Both the position numbers and the translations under genes were made by a program. DNA of 64,000 nucleotides from Pseudomonas sp. JUb42 (GTDB lineage: Bacteria > Pseudomonadota > Gammaproteobacteria > Pseudomonadales > Pseudomonadaceae): assembly GCF_024807945.1 (NCBI RefSeq), contig NZ_JANUFD010000014.1, positions 62,001-126,000 of the forward strand. The letters run 5' to 3'. This document shows, piece after piece, positions 32,418-40,696 of the stretch (the stretch's first letter is position 1; every line of letters starts with the position of its first letter). The notes under the pieces were generated by a model. The model searched no databases and was not told the origin of the DNA. It saw only the letters and a list, made by a program, of their open reading frames with translations.

Positions 32418-33675
32418 AGCGCCCTAGCAGCGGTTGCGGCACGGCAGCCGGTTTGGCCAGCAATAGCTGCGCGGTGCCGATGGTGCGTTCCAGAAACCCG
32501 CCTTCGCAGTAGCACAGATAGAACTCCCACAGACGCAGGAAGTAGTCGTCATAGCCCAGCTCGGTCAGCGAGCCGTGGGCGCGGCGGAAGTTGTCGTGCC
32601 ACAGGCGCAGGGTGCGAGCGTAGTGCAGGCCGAAGTCTTCCATGTGCAGCAGGTTCATGTCGGTGTCGCGGCCAACGATTTCCAGCATCTTCTGCACCGA
32701 AGGCAAGGCGCCGCCGGGGAAGATATAGCGCTGGATGAAATCGACACTGCGCCGTGCCTGTTCATAGCGCTGCTCGCGAATGGTGATGGCCTGCAACAGC
32801 ATCAGACCGTCGCTCTTGAGCAGGCGGGCGCATTGCTGGAAGTAGGTGGGCAGGAACTGATGGCCCACGGCTTCGATCATTTCGATGGACACCAGCTTGT
32901 CGTACTGGCCCTGCAGGTCGCGGTAATCCTCCAGCAACAGGGTGACCCGATCAGTCAGGCCCAGGGTTTCCAGGCGTTGGGCGGTGTAGGCGAATTGTTC
33001 CTTGGACAGGGTGGTAGTGGTCACCCGGCAGCCATAGTGCTGCGCCGCGTAGATCGCCATGCTGCCCCAACCGGTGCCGATTTCCAGTAGATGGTCATTG
33101 TGGGTCAGGGCCAGCTTCTGGCAGATCCGCTCCAGCTTGTTCAGCTGGGCCTGTTCCAGGGTGTCGTCCTTGCCCTGGAACTGGGCGGCGGAGTACATCA
33201 TGGTCGGGTCGAGGAACTGCTCGAACAGGTCGTTGCCCAGGTCGTAGTGCGCCGAAATGTTCTTCTGCGAACCCTTGCGGGTATTGCGATTGAGCCAGTG
33301 CAGGGCCTGGATGAAGGGGCGACCCAGGCGGGCCAGGCCACCTTCCAGGGCATCCAGCACATCCAGATTGCTGACGAACACACGCACCACCGCCGTTAGG
33401 TCTGGCGAGGTCCAGTAGCCATGAATGAAGGCTTCCCCCGCGCCAATCGAGCCGTTGCCCGCGACCATGCCCCACAGCGCCGGGTCAACAATGGTGATTT
33501 CACCCTGCACCGGCGCACCGGCCTGGCCGAAGACATGCCGCTCCCCGCCTTCATTGATCACCAATAATCCACTGCGCAGGTTGGCCAGTTGGCGCAGGAC
33601 CCCACGCCGCAGGAGGTTGGCAGTGAGGCCGTTGGCGCTCAGGCTGCTCGAAAAACTGCTGCTAGGGTTTTTCAT
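32407..33675 (-). CDS. Cyclopropane-fatty-acid-synthase-like SAM methyltransferase
   Basis: Translation from MKNPSSSFSSSLSANGLTAN (33675) gives 422 residues and overlaps the DUF1365 gene by 14 bases. The SAM site LLEIGTGWGSMAIYAAQHYG and the family segments NISAHYDLGNDLFEQFLDPT (with MMYSAAQF) and TTTLSKEQFAYTAQRLETLG are clear, with VSIEMIEAVGHQFLPTYFQQ further on. Homologues next to DUF1365 and flavin amine-oxidase genes in photolyase/ChrR-type regulons methylate membrane unsaturated fatty acids, in some species toward furan fatty acids; that role here is inferred. It need not be the main Cfa of the cell. Confidence 0.9.
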   Translation of the reverse strand: MKNPSSSFSSSLSANGLTANLLRRGVLRQLANLRSGLLVINEGGERHVFGQAGAPVQGEITIVDPALWGMVAGNGSIGAGEAFIHGYWTSPDLTAVVRVFVSNLDVLDALEGGLARLGRPFIQALHWLNRNTRKGSQKNISAHYDLGNDLFEQFLDPTMMYSAAQFQGKDDTLEQAQLNKLERICQKLALTHNDHLLEIGTGWGSMAIYAAQHYGCRVTTTTLSKEQFAYTAQRLETLGLTDRVTLLLEDYRDLQGQYDKLVSIEMIEAVGHQFLPTYFQQCARLLKSDGLMLLQAITIREQRYEQARRSVDFIQRYIFPGGALPSVQKMLEIVGRDTDMNLLHMEDFGLHYARTLRLWHDNFRRAHGSLTELGYDDYFLRLWEFYLCYCEGGFLERTIGTAQLLLAKPAAVPQPLLGRFDA

Positions 33676-34462
33676 GGCGTCGATCCTTGGGTTGCATGTG
33701 CGCAATACGAAAGGCGCCGTCGGCGGCCTGATGGGAAAAAATCGGTATGCGCTTGAGCAGCAGGCGCAGGGCCTGCCAGTAGATGGCCAAGGCGGTCTTG
33801 GCGGTCATCCACGGGTAGGCGAACAGATAGCGGTGCAGCGTGGCGCGAGTCAGCGGCTGGCGTTCGAGATTGAGCGTTGCATCGAACATCTTCAGCTCGC
33901 CCTGCCAGTCGGCCATGTGCACGCCCAGACGCGCGGCCGGCTGGCTGAAACTCATGCGGTATTCCAGGTCCCGGGGCAGGAACGGCGAGACATGAAAAGC
34001 CTTGGCCACCGCGAAGTGTTGATGACCGTCGCCGTTGGCGGGCAATACGTAGTGGTAGCGCTCGCGCCACGGCGTATTGGTGACTTCGCAAAGCACAGCA
34101 GCCAGTTCGCCATCGGCGTTAAAGCAGTAGAAGAAACTCACCGGATTGAACGACAGACCCCAGCTGCGCACTTGGGTCAGCAGACAGACCTTGCCCTGTG
34201 GCGTATGGCCCAGAGCCGTCGCGATTCGTCCGCGCACGGCATCGAGCAGGCTCACGCCGCCCTTGGTCAGCTCGGGCAGATAGTCGCTTTCGCGAAAGGA
34301 AAACGGCGCAAAACGGCGGCTGCCAGCCAGGGGCGACAGGTCGAGCACGCGCTCCCGTTCGCTCAGATCCAGGTACAGCATGCCGATGCGGTAGGTGAAC
34401 TGATGGGCCCTGGGCGAGAACCGCCGATGGCTGATCCAGCCATGGTACAGGGCGCTGTTCAC
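33662..34462 (-). CDS. DUF1365 family protein
   Basis: The 266-residue protein shows the family N-terminus SALYHGWISHRRFSPRAHQF, YRIGMLYLDLSERERVL, and the core SFNPVSFFYCFNADGELAAV, LCEVTNTPWRERYHYVLPAN, ending in basic residues. Its biochemical role is not settled; it is nearly always found between an amine-oxidase-like flavoprotein and a cfa-like gene, as here, overlapping both neighbours (4 and 14 bases). Confidence 0.92.
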   Translation of the reverse strand: MNSALYHGWISHRRFSPRAHQFTYRIGMLYLDLSERERVLDLSPLAGSRRFAPFSFRESDYLPELTKGGVSLLDAVRGRIATALGHTPQGKVCLLTQVRSWGLSFNPVSFFYCFNADGELAAVLCEVTNTPWRERYHYVLPANGDGHQHFAVAKAFHVSPFLPRDLEYRMSFSQPAARLGVHMADWQGELKMFDATLNLERQPLTRATLHRYLFAYPWMTAKTALAIYWQALRLLLKRIPIFSHQAADGAFRIAHMQPKDRRHEKP

Positions 34463-35706
34463 AGGTATTCCCCGAAGGCACTGGCGACGCGCAAGGCGCT
34501 GACGACGCCATCTTCATGAAAGCCGTTGGCCCAGTAGGCACCGCAAAAATAGCTGTGCTTTACACCGTGCAGCTCTTCCCAGCGTGCCTGTGCGGCAACG
34601 GCGGCCAGGCTGTATTGCGGATGGGCGTAGCGGTAACGGGCGAGAATCTTCTGCGGGTCGATGGCGGCCGTCTGGTTCAGGCTGACGCAGAAGGTGGTAT
34701 CGCTGGCGATGCCCTGCAGGATGTTCATGTCGTAGGTCACGGCGGCCAGTTGTTGGCCGTTGCCGCCCAGGCGGTAGTTCCAGCTGGCCCAGGCCAACGG
34801 GCGTTTGGGCAGCAGGCGGGTGTCGGTGTGCAGGACGACGTCGTTGTCGGCGTAGGGCAGGGCGCCGAGAATCTCCCGCTCGGTCGTCGACGGCTCGGCG
34901 AGCATCGCCAGGGCCTGGTCGCTGTGACAGGCGAATACCACTTTGTCGAAGCGCTCACTGCCGTGGGCGCTATGGATCAGCACGCCAGCGGCATCGCGCT
35001 CGACCCGTTGAACCGGGCAGTTGAGGCGGATGTGCTGGGCGAACGAGCGGGTCAGAGGTTCGATATAGCGACTGGAACCACCGCTGATGACCTGCCATTG
35101 CGGCCGATGATTGACCGACAGCAGGCCGTGATTTTTGAAGAAACGCACGAAGAATTGCAGAGGGAAACCGAGCATGTCGGCCAGGGACATGGACCAGATC
35201 GCCGCACCCATGGGCACGATGTAGTGCTCGATGAAGCGCCTGCCGTAGCCTCCGCTTTCCAGGTATTGGCCCAAGGTCGTATCGTCGGCGATACGGCGGT
35301 TTTGCAGGTCGTCGATGGCTTCACGGTTGAAGCGCATGATGTCGCGCAGCATGCCCCAGAAACGCGGCGACAGCAGGTTGCTGCGCTGAGCGAACAGGCT
35401 GTTGAGGTTATTGCCGTTGTACTCGGTGCCGGTCGCCGGATCGCTCACCGAAAAGCTCATCTCGGTGGCTTTGAAATCGACCTTCAACTGGTTGAGCAGG
35501 CGGATGAAGTTGGGGTACGTCCAGTCGTTGAACACGATGAAGCCGGTATCGATCGAGTAAGGCCGATCGGCCACCGCCACGTCAACGGTATGGGTATGAC
35601 CGCCCACCCAGTCGGCCGCCTCGAACACTGTGATGTCGTGCTTGCGCGCCAGCAGATAGGCGGTGGTCAGGCCGGCAATACCACTGCCGATGATGGCGAC
35701 CTTCAT
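34459..35706 (-). CDS. FAD-dependent amine-oxidase/desaturase-like flavoprotein
   Basis: The 415-residue protein begins with the dinucleotide motif MKVAIIGSGIAGLTTAYLLA, followed by HDITVFEAADWVGGHTHTVD and DTGFIVFNDWTYPNFIRLLN. The C-terminal FAD segment is GVKHSYFCGAYWANGFHEDG. Such proteins in photolyase-linked clusters are thought to act on fatty acyl chains rather than amines. Its start overlaps the SDR stop by four bases and its end overlaps the DUF1365 start. Confidence 0.92.
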   Translation of the reverse strand: MKVAIIGSGIAGLTTAYLLARKHDITVFEAADWVGGHTHTVDVAVADRPYSIDTGFIVFNDWTYPNFIRLLNQLKVDFKATEMSFSVSDPATGTEYNGNNLNSLFAQRSNLLSPRFWGMLRDIMRFNREAIDDLQNRRIADDTTLGQYLESGGYGRRFIEHYIVPMGAAIWSMSLADMLGFPLQFFVRFFKNHGLLSVNHRPQWQVISGGSSRYIEPLTRSFAQHIRLNCPVQRVERDAAGVLIHSAHGSERFDKVVFACHSDQALAMLAEPSTTEREILGALPYADNDVVLHTDTRLLPKRPLAWASWNYRLGGNGQQLAAVTYDMNILQGIASDTTFCVSLNQTAAIDPQKILARYRYAHPQYSLAAVAAQARWEELHGVKHSYFCGAYWANGFHEDGVVSALRVASAFGEYL

Positions 35707-36491
35707 TGCGCGTCCTTGTGGGTGTGTTCGTGACGCACCATGCGTTTGCCCAGGGCCAGTTGCAGGCGCAGCGGCAGCAGGGCCAACAGACGCATGGCCA
35801 TGATAAACGGGCCGGGAAAGGCGATTTCCAGCGGACGACGCTGGCGTTGAATGCGCGAGGCGATATAGCGCGCAGCCCTGAGTGCCGGCCAGCGCATGGG
35901 CATGGCGAAATCGTTCTGTTCGGTCAGGGGCGTGTCGACGAAGCCGGGGGTGACCACGGTGACGTCGATGCCTTCTTCGGCGATATCGATGCGCAGCGAG
36001 TCGAATAGGTAACGCAAGCCCGCTTTCGAGGCGCCATAGGCTTCGGAGCGGGGCAGCGGCAGGAGAGTGACCGCACTGACCACGCCGACCAGATGTGGAC
36101 GATGACCCAGGCGCAGCAGGGGCAAGGCTTCCTGTATGCAGTAGCTGGTGGCGATCAGGTTGGTGCGTACCACACGCTCGACCATGGCGGCATCGAACTG
36201 CCGGGCGTCGATGTATTCACAGGTGCCAGCATTGAGGATCGCCATGTCCAGCGCGCCCCAGACGGCGGCAATGCGATCGCAGATTGCGCAGATTTGCGCG
36301 GCGTCGTTGATATCGCCTGCGGCGACCATGACCTGCTTGGGAAAGCGTTTGTACAGGGCCTCCAGCGGCGCAACCTTGCGCGCGGTGACGGCGACGTGAT
36401 GACCGGCAAGCAGCAGCTCTTCGGCCAGGGCCAGGCCGATGCCACTGCTGGCACCGGTCAGCCAGATACGCAGATGATCGGGATGGCTCAT
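35703..36491 (-). CDS. Short-chain dehydrogenase/reductase
   Basis: From MSHPDHLRIWLTGASSGIGL (36491) the protein has 262 residues: TGASSGIG cofactor loop near residue 12, NAGTCEYIDA, catalytic YGASKAGLRYLF after a Ser-containing strand (VSAVTLLPLPRSEAYGASKA), and TPGFVDTPLTEQN. The tail is basic and hydrophobic, perhaps membrane-associated. It overlaps the SnoaL-like gene by four bases and the flavoprotein gene by four, within the photolyase operon. Confidence 0.92.
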   Translation of the reverse strand: MSHPDHLRIWLTGASSGIGLALAEELLLAGHHVAVTARKVAPLEALYKRFPKQVMVAAGDINDAAQICAICDRIAAVWGALDMAILNAGTCEYIDARQFDAAMVERVVRTNLIATSYCIQEALPLLRLGHRPHLVGVVSAVTLLPLPRSEAYGASKAGLRYLFDSLRIDIAEEGIDVTVVTPGFVDTPLTEQNDFAMPMRWPALRAARYIASRIQRQRRPLEIAFPGPFIMAMRLLALLPLRLQLALGKRMVRHEHTHKDAQ

Positions 36492-36910
36492 GACAATCTC
36501 CTTTTCAACCAACCGATGGCCTGCCCCATCACTGGCAGGTGTTCGTAGAGCAAGGCCCCGGCATCGAAGTAGTCGCGGTGCCGATAGACCTTGTCGTGCC
36601 ACGCCAGGTGCGAGCAGCCCTGGACGTGGAGGATGCGGCCCTTGTTCAGGCGCGGATGGGCGTAATGCATGGTCCAGCGCAGATAGCCTTCGCCTTCGCG
36701 GACCTGATCGAAACCGTGAAAATCGAAACGCAGCTCGCTGACCTGGCTATACAGCTGGGCGAAATAGCGGCGCAGCGCCGCAAGGCCATGGACCTCGTGG
36801 AGCGGATCGGTGAAGCGCACGTCGTCGCTGTACAGCTCACCGAGGCGGTCCAGATGGTCCTTGTCCAGGGCGGCGAAGCCTTGGGCGAAACGCTGCAGAA
36901 AGTCACTCAT
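36488..36910 (-). CDS. SnoaL/NTF2-like protein
   Basis: Translation from MSDFLQRFAQGFAALDKDHL (36910) gives 140 residues with the cone-shaped NTF2 fold pattern: LYSDDVRFTDPLHEVHGLAA, LRRYFAQLYSQVSELRFDFH, LRWTMHYAHPRLNKGRILHV, and YRHRDYFDAGALLYEHLP. Members are small-molecule isomerase or binding proteins. It overlaps phrB (8 bases) and the SDR gene (4 bases), so it is fixed in this operon; no specific substrate can be named. Confidence 0.88.
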   Translation of the reverse strand: MSDFLQRFAQGFAALDKDHLDRLGELYSDDVRFTDPLHEVHGLAALRRYFAQLYSQVSELRFDFHGFDQVREGEGYLRWTMHYAHPRLNKGRILHVQGCSHLAWHDKVYRHRDYFDAGALLYEHLPVMGQAIGWLKRRLS

Positions 36911-38351
36911 AAGCGGGCTCGAGGGCCGATTGGCGACCGGGCAACGCCTTGAATGCAGCCAGGGCGCGGGCGCGGCTGGCACCCAGGTCGACAATGGGCG
37001 CCGGGTAGCCGTTGGGGGCGAACAAGCCGCCCGCAGCGTTCGGGTTGTGCACTTCTTTTTTGTTCAAATCGGCCAGTTCAGGCAGCCAGTGCTTGATGAA
37101 ACGTCCGTCCGGGTCGAACTTCTGCGACTGCGCCAGCGGATTGAAGATGCGGAAATACGGTGCCGAATCCGTCCCGGTAGACGAACTCCACTGCCAGCCG
37201 CCGTTATTGGCTGCCAGGTCGCCATCAATCAGGTGGCGCATGAAAAAGCGCTCGCCTTCGCGCCAGTCCAGCAACAGGTTCTTGGTCACGAACATGGCGA
37301 CGACCATGCGCAGCCGGTTATGCATCCAGCCGGTGTCGAGCAGCTGGCGCATGGCCGCGTCGATGATCGGCAGGCCCGTGCGGGCCTCTTGCCAGGCGGC
37401 GAGATCCTCGGAAGACTTGCGCCACTTCAAGTCCTCGGTTTCCGGGCGGAAAGCGCGATGGCGCGAGACACGTGGGTAGCCGACCAGAATGTGTTTGTAG
37501 AACTCGCGCCAGAGCAGCTCGTTGATCCAGGTCACGCTGCCGGTGTTGCCGGTTTCGAACTCGCCGTTGTTGCTGCTCAAGGCCGCATGCAGGCACTGGC
37601 GCGGCGACAGCACGCCGCTGGCCAGGTAGGGCGATAGCTGGCTGGTGCCGGGTTTGGCCGGGAAGTCGCGTTGCAGTTGATAGTCCTGAATGCGCTCATC
37701 GCTGAAACGCTCCAGACGCTGCCGAGCTTCTTCTTCCCCCGCTGGCCAGAGTGCTTGCAGGCTGGCCGACGGAGTGGCAAAGCCTTCGACCCGGGTCGGT
37801 GGCACATCGCTCTTGATCGACAGCGGCGCCTGCGCCTTGGGTGTGCGTACCGGCCGGGGCATGCTTTCGTAGAGACGCGAATAGCAGACCTTGCGGAACT
37901 GGCTGAAGACCTGGAAGTAACTGTCGTTGCGGGTCAGTACGCTGCCAGGCTGGAACAGCAGTTGGTCCAGATAGTGATGAAAGCCAACGCCGGCATTTTC
38001 CAGTGCGCGGGCCACTGCCTGATCACGACGGGTTTCGTTGATGCCGTACTCATCGTTGGCATGCACGGCTTCGATGCGGTGCTCACGGCACACTTGCAGC
38101 AACACTTCGGGCGCCAGGTCCCAGGTATCGGCATGACGGATCAGCAAGGGGATGTTCAGTGCGCCCAGACCTTTCTCCAGCGTCACCAGGTTGCGCAGCC
38201 AGAAATCCACCTTGCTGGCGGCGTCATCGTGTTGCAGCCATTGGCCGGGGCTGAGCAGATACAGGGCCACGGTCGGCCCGCGTTCCATGGCCGCAGTCAG
38301 GGCTGTGTTGTCGTGAGTGCGCAGGTCGCTGCGTAGCCAGAGCAATTGCAT
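36903..38351 (-). CDS. phrB: Deoxyribodipyrimidine photo-lyase
   Basis: The 482-residue enzyme repairs cyclobutane pyrimidine dimers with blue light. It has the antenna domain (MQLLWLRSDLRTHDNTALTA, then VHANDEYGINETRRDQAVAR) and the FAD domain with TSQLSPYLASGVLSPRQCLH, WINELLWREFYKHILVGYPR, LPIIDAAMRQLLDTGWMHNR and LDGDLAANNGGWQW-type segment (IDGDLAANNGGWQWSSSTGT) containing the Trp chain and FAD-contact Asn. It follows the MerR-type gene by 16 bases. Confidence 0.97.
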   Translation of the reverse strand: MQLLWLRSDLRTHDNTALTAAMERGPTVALYLLSPGQWLQHDDAASKVDFWLRNLVTLEKGLGALNIPLLIRHADTWDLAPEVLLQVCREHRIEAVHANDEYGINETRRDQAVARALENAGVGFHHYLDQLLFQPGSVLTRNDSYFQVFSQFRKVCYSRLYESMPRPVRTPKAQAPLSIKSDVPPTRVEGFATPSASLQALWPAGEEEARQRLERFSDERIQDYQLQRDFPAKPGTSQLSPYLASGVLSPRQCLHAALSSNNGEFETGNTGSVTWINELLWREFYKHILVGYPRVSRHRAFRPETEDLKWRKSSEDLAAWQEARTGLPIIDAAMRQLLDTGWMHNRLRMVVAMFVTKNLLLDWREGERFFMRHLIDGDLAANNGGWQWSSSTGTDSAPYFRIFNPLAQSQKFDPDGRFIKHWLPELADLNKKEVHNPNAAGGLFAPNGYPAPIVDLGASRARALAAFKALPGRQSALEPAYE

Positions 38352-38367
38352 ATTCAGTCCTTAGCTT

Positions 38368-39282
38368 TCAAATAAGGCCGAGCCGCTGGAGAGCGGACTG
38401 GGCGGTCAAGGGGTCTTCGGCGAGCGTCAAACCCTCGATCTCGTTAGCTGATACGGATAAGTCGGCCGAATGGATGCAGACCGTTGGTCCGGCCAGCAAT
38501 CGCGGGCAGGAAATCGTGGCCAGTAGCCTGGGGAGCTGAGCCAGATTTACCGGCTTGCTCGAATACAGCAGGACCCCGCGCGCCTTCAGGCGTTCGACGG
38601 CCATGGCCAGCTCGCCCACGGCCAGGGGCCAGTCGAAGACTTCCACCGGGCAGTCGGCCGAGCTGACCAGCCAGGCGGTGAGCCACAGGTGCGGCTCCAT
38701 GGCCAGGTCGGAGTGGTTGACCAGCAGCAGGGGCGCGCCGCTGATCTGGCGATTGTTGTGATAGATCCGCGCGCCGAGCTTGCTGCGCAGCCAGGAATAG
38801 AAGAACACCTGCTCCAGTTGCGCGCCGAGTTGACCCTGCCAGCGTTGTTCCAGCTCGCTGAGCAGTGGCTGAAGCAATTGTTCGCAGAGGGTACGCGGTG
38901 GATACAGCGACATGGCCTGGTTGAAGATATTGTCCAGATGCCGTTCGGCCAGGTCATGAATGGCGGCCATCAGGTTCTGACGCATGGCTTGCCAGTCGTT
39001 GCCGGGGACCGCACTGACCGGCTGGCGGCTGTCGAGCAGATGCTTGACCTGGCTGACCGGCACGCCGCGATTGAGCCAGGTGAGGATGTTCAGCACGCGC
39101 TGCACATGCTCTTGCGAGTACAGGCGATGCCCCTTGGGCGTGCGGTGCGGCACGATCAGGCCATAGCGTCGTTCCCAGGCCCGCAGGGTGACGGCGTTGA
39201 CGCCGGTCTGCCGGGCAATTTCACGGATTGGCAACCAGTCGGGCTGCACACCTTCGAGAGCGCTGTCGGGTAATTCATTCAT
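38368..39282 (-). CDS. MerR-family regulator of LitR/CarH type, class II-like
   Basis: The 304-residue protein has a MerR DNA-binding domain at about 16-85 (WLPIREIARQTGVNAVTLRA, WERRYGLIVPHRTPKGHRLY). The C-terminal part has the length and helical character of the B12-binding region of LitR/CarH, but the cobalamin motif (D-x-H-x-x-G) is not visible, as in the class II LitR described in Pseudomonas, which relies on a partner LOV-type photosensor. It lies between the DUF523 gene and phrB, four bases from the former, and probably regulates this operon through the TGTACA sites upstream. Confidence 0.85.
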   Translation of the reverse strand: MNELPDSALEGVQPDWLPIREIARQTGVNAVTLRAWERRYGLIVPHRTPKGHRLYSQEHVQRVLNILTWLNRGVPVSQVKHLLDSRQPVSAVPGNDWQAMRQNLMAAIHDLAERHLDNIFNQAMSLYPPRTLCEQLLQPLLSELEQRWQGQLGAQLEQVFFYSWLRSKLGARIYHNNRQISGAPLLLVNHSDLAMEPHLWLTAWLVSSADCPVEVFDWPLAVGELAMAVERLKARGVLLYSSKPVNLAQLPRLLATISCPRLLAGPTVCIHSADLSVSANEIEGLTLAEDPLTAQSALQRLGLI

Positions 39283-39285
39283 GAT

Positions 39286-40251
39286 TTAGATCGCATTGCG
39301 CAAGCTGAGGTTTTCCGGGTGCGGCTGCATGTAAACCTGGAGCGCGACGTACGGATCGGGGTGTTGGCGAAAGTGATGCTTGAGCAGGGTCAGGGGCACG
39401 ATGAGGGGCACGATGCCCTGGTGGTACTGGCTGATCAGTTGCTGGAGTTCCTGCTTGTCGGCGCTGCTCAAGGTCTGTTTGAGATAGCCGCTCAGGTGTT
39501 GCAGGACATTGGTATGGGTGCCACGGGTGGCGCATTTTTTCAGTGCCGCCATCAGCTCGCTGAAATAGCGCGGGGCCAGTTCGTCGACATCATCGTGCTT
39601 GCCCATGCTGCCCAACAGGCCGCCGAGCACCTTGTATTGCAGCGGGTTACTGGCCATCAATTGGTATTTATAGCGGGCGTGGAACTCGGTCAGGCTGCGG
39701 CGGCTGATGCCCGTTGCGCACAGCGCCTGCCAGGCGGCGTAGGCAAAAACCCGGGTGATGAAGTTCTCGCGCAAGACCGGGTCATTGAGCCGGCCGTCCT
39801 CTTCCACCGGCAGGTTGGGGTGGCGGGCGCAGAACGCCTTGGCGTAGATCCCCGTACCGCCGCCATCCACCGGCGCGCCGTTTTCCCGGTAGACCTTGAC
39901 CCGTTCCAGCCCACACGACGGCGATTTCTGCATGAAGATGTAACCGCAGATGTCGCTGAGCTCGACGGCCATCTGTTCGCCGTAGGCGGCCAGTTCCTTC
40001 GTAACATTCAGATCGCTGCTGACCGTGCCCACCGCCTGCGGCTGCTCGGCATCGCCGACCAGGCGGATGGTCTCACGCGGGATGCCCAGGCCGATGGCAA
40101 CTTCCGGGCAGGCGGTAACGAATTCAAAGTATTCGCTCAGTACCTGGGTACACAGCTGGGATTGTTTGTGCCCGCCGTTATAGCGCACCTCGGCGCCCAT
40201 GAGGCAGGCACTGATACCGAGCTTTGGCTTGTTGACGACGGGCACGAACAT
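39286..40251 (-). CDS. DUF523/DUF1722 (YbgA-type) protein
   Basis: Start at 40251 (MFVPVVNKPKLGISACLMGA) is chosen because the in-frame ATG at 40296 would lie at or before the transcription start. Residues 10-150 are DUF523 with a conserved Cys (SACLMGAEVRYNGGHKQS, MQKSPSCGLERVKVYR); residues 200-315 are DUF1722 (YKYQLMASNPLQYKVLGGLL, LQQLISQYHQGIVPLIVPLT). The family is often next to photolyase genes; its function is not established. It is the first gene behind the palindromic promoter. Confidence 0.92.
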   Translation of the reverse strand: MFVPVVNKPKLGISACLMGAEVRYNGGHKQSQLCTQVLSEYFEFVTACPEVAIGLGIPRETIRLVGDAEQPQAVGTVSSDLNVTKELAAYGEQMAVELSDICGYIFMQKSPSCGLERVKVYRENGAPVDGGGTGIYAKAFCARHPNLPVEEDGRLNDPVLRENFITRVFAYAAWQALCATGISRRSLTEFHARYKYQLMASNPLQYKVLGGLLGSMGKHDDVDELAPRYFSELMAALKKCATRGTHTNVLQHLSGYLKQTLSSADKQELQQLISQYHQGIVPLIVPLTLLKHHFRQHPDPYVALQVYMQPHPENLSLRNAI

Positions 40252-40287
40252 GGCAGCCTCTGGACAATACTTGTACGCAGGACTTCC

Positions 40288-40333
40288 CATGTACAACTTC
40301 TGTTTATCATAGGGCTGAAGTTGTACAAGTCAA
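40288..40333 (-). promoter_or_regulatory. Promoter with LitR-type operator for the photolyase operon
   Basis: On the minus strand a -35 TTGACT (40333-40328) and a -10 TATGAT (40311-40306) are 16 bases apart. A perfect 11-base inverted repeat TGTACAACTTC (40327-40317) / GAAGTTGTACA (40300-40290) overlaps them, one arm filling the spacer and the other lying at the expected start of transcription. A further half-site TGCGTACAAG lies downstream (40278-40269). TGTACA is the core I recall for CarH/LitR-type MerR operators, so repression by the downstream regulator is likely. Confidence 0.75.
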
Positions 40334-40370
40334 ATTTTATGTATAGGTATTTACGCGTGCAGAAAGAATT

Positions 40371-40460
40371 GTGGGAGCGAATTCATTCGCGAAGAGGCAG
40401 GTACACCCGACGCATCTGCAGTGATTGGAATACTGCTTTCGCGGATAAATCCGCTCCCAC
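40371..40460. repeat. REP/BIME palindrome, GTGGGAGCGAATTCATTCGCGAA type
   Basis: Left arm 40371-40393 and right arm 40438-40460 (with a GGATAAATCC variant) flank about 44 bases. It lies between the divergent-side promoter at 40.3 kb and the stop of the TIGR02450 gene. Confidence 0.88.
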
Positions 40461-40480
40461 AAGGGCTGTAAGCGATGAGG

Positions 40481-40696
40481 TTATTGCCAGCCCATCCGCC
40501 AACAGCCGGTATCCTGCAAGGTCTGCCATGGCAGGCGTTCGCTGCGGTGGGTGAGCACGGCCTGGAGTTCGATCTCCAGTACCGTGCCTTCTTCGTCGCG
40601 GAACAGTTCGGTGACCAGGAAATGTTTTTCCCGGTTGCGCGGCTGTGCTGCCGTCCATTTGGACAGCAGCAATTTGCGCGGATTGATTTGATTCAT
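40481..40696 (-). CDS. TIGR02450-family small tryptophan-rich protein
   Basis: The frame is long, but the protein starts at MNQINPRKLLLSKWTAAQPR (40696) and has 71 residues, including KHFLVTELFRDEEGTVLEIE, VLTHRSERLPWQTLQDTGCW and GWQ at the end, the pattern of a small conserved proteobacterial family of unknown function. It overlaps the upstream flavin oxidoreductase by four bases (ATGA), so the two are coupled. Confidence 0.85.
   Translation of the reverse strand: MNQINPRKLLLSKWTAAQPRNREKHFLVTELFRDEEGTVLEIELQAVLTHRSERLPWQTLQDTGCWRMGWQ

Noticed and set aside
40252..40296. Upstream ATG (40296) for the DUF523/DUF1722 gene
   Set aside because: It lies at or before the transcription start expected from the -10 box at 40306-40311, inside the operator arm, and has no ribosome site.
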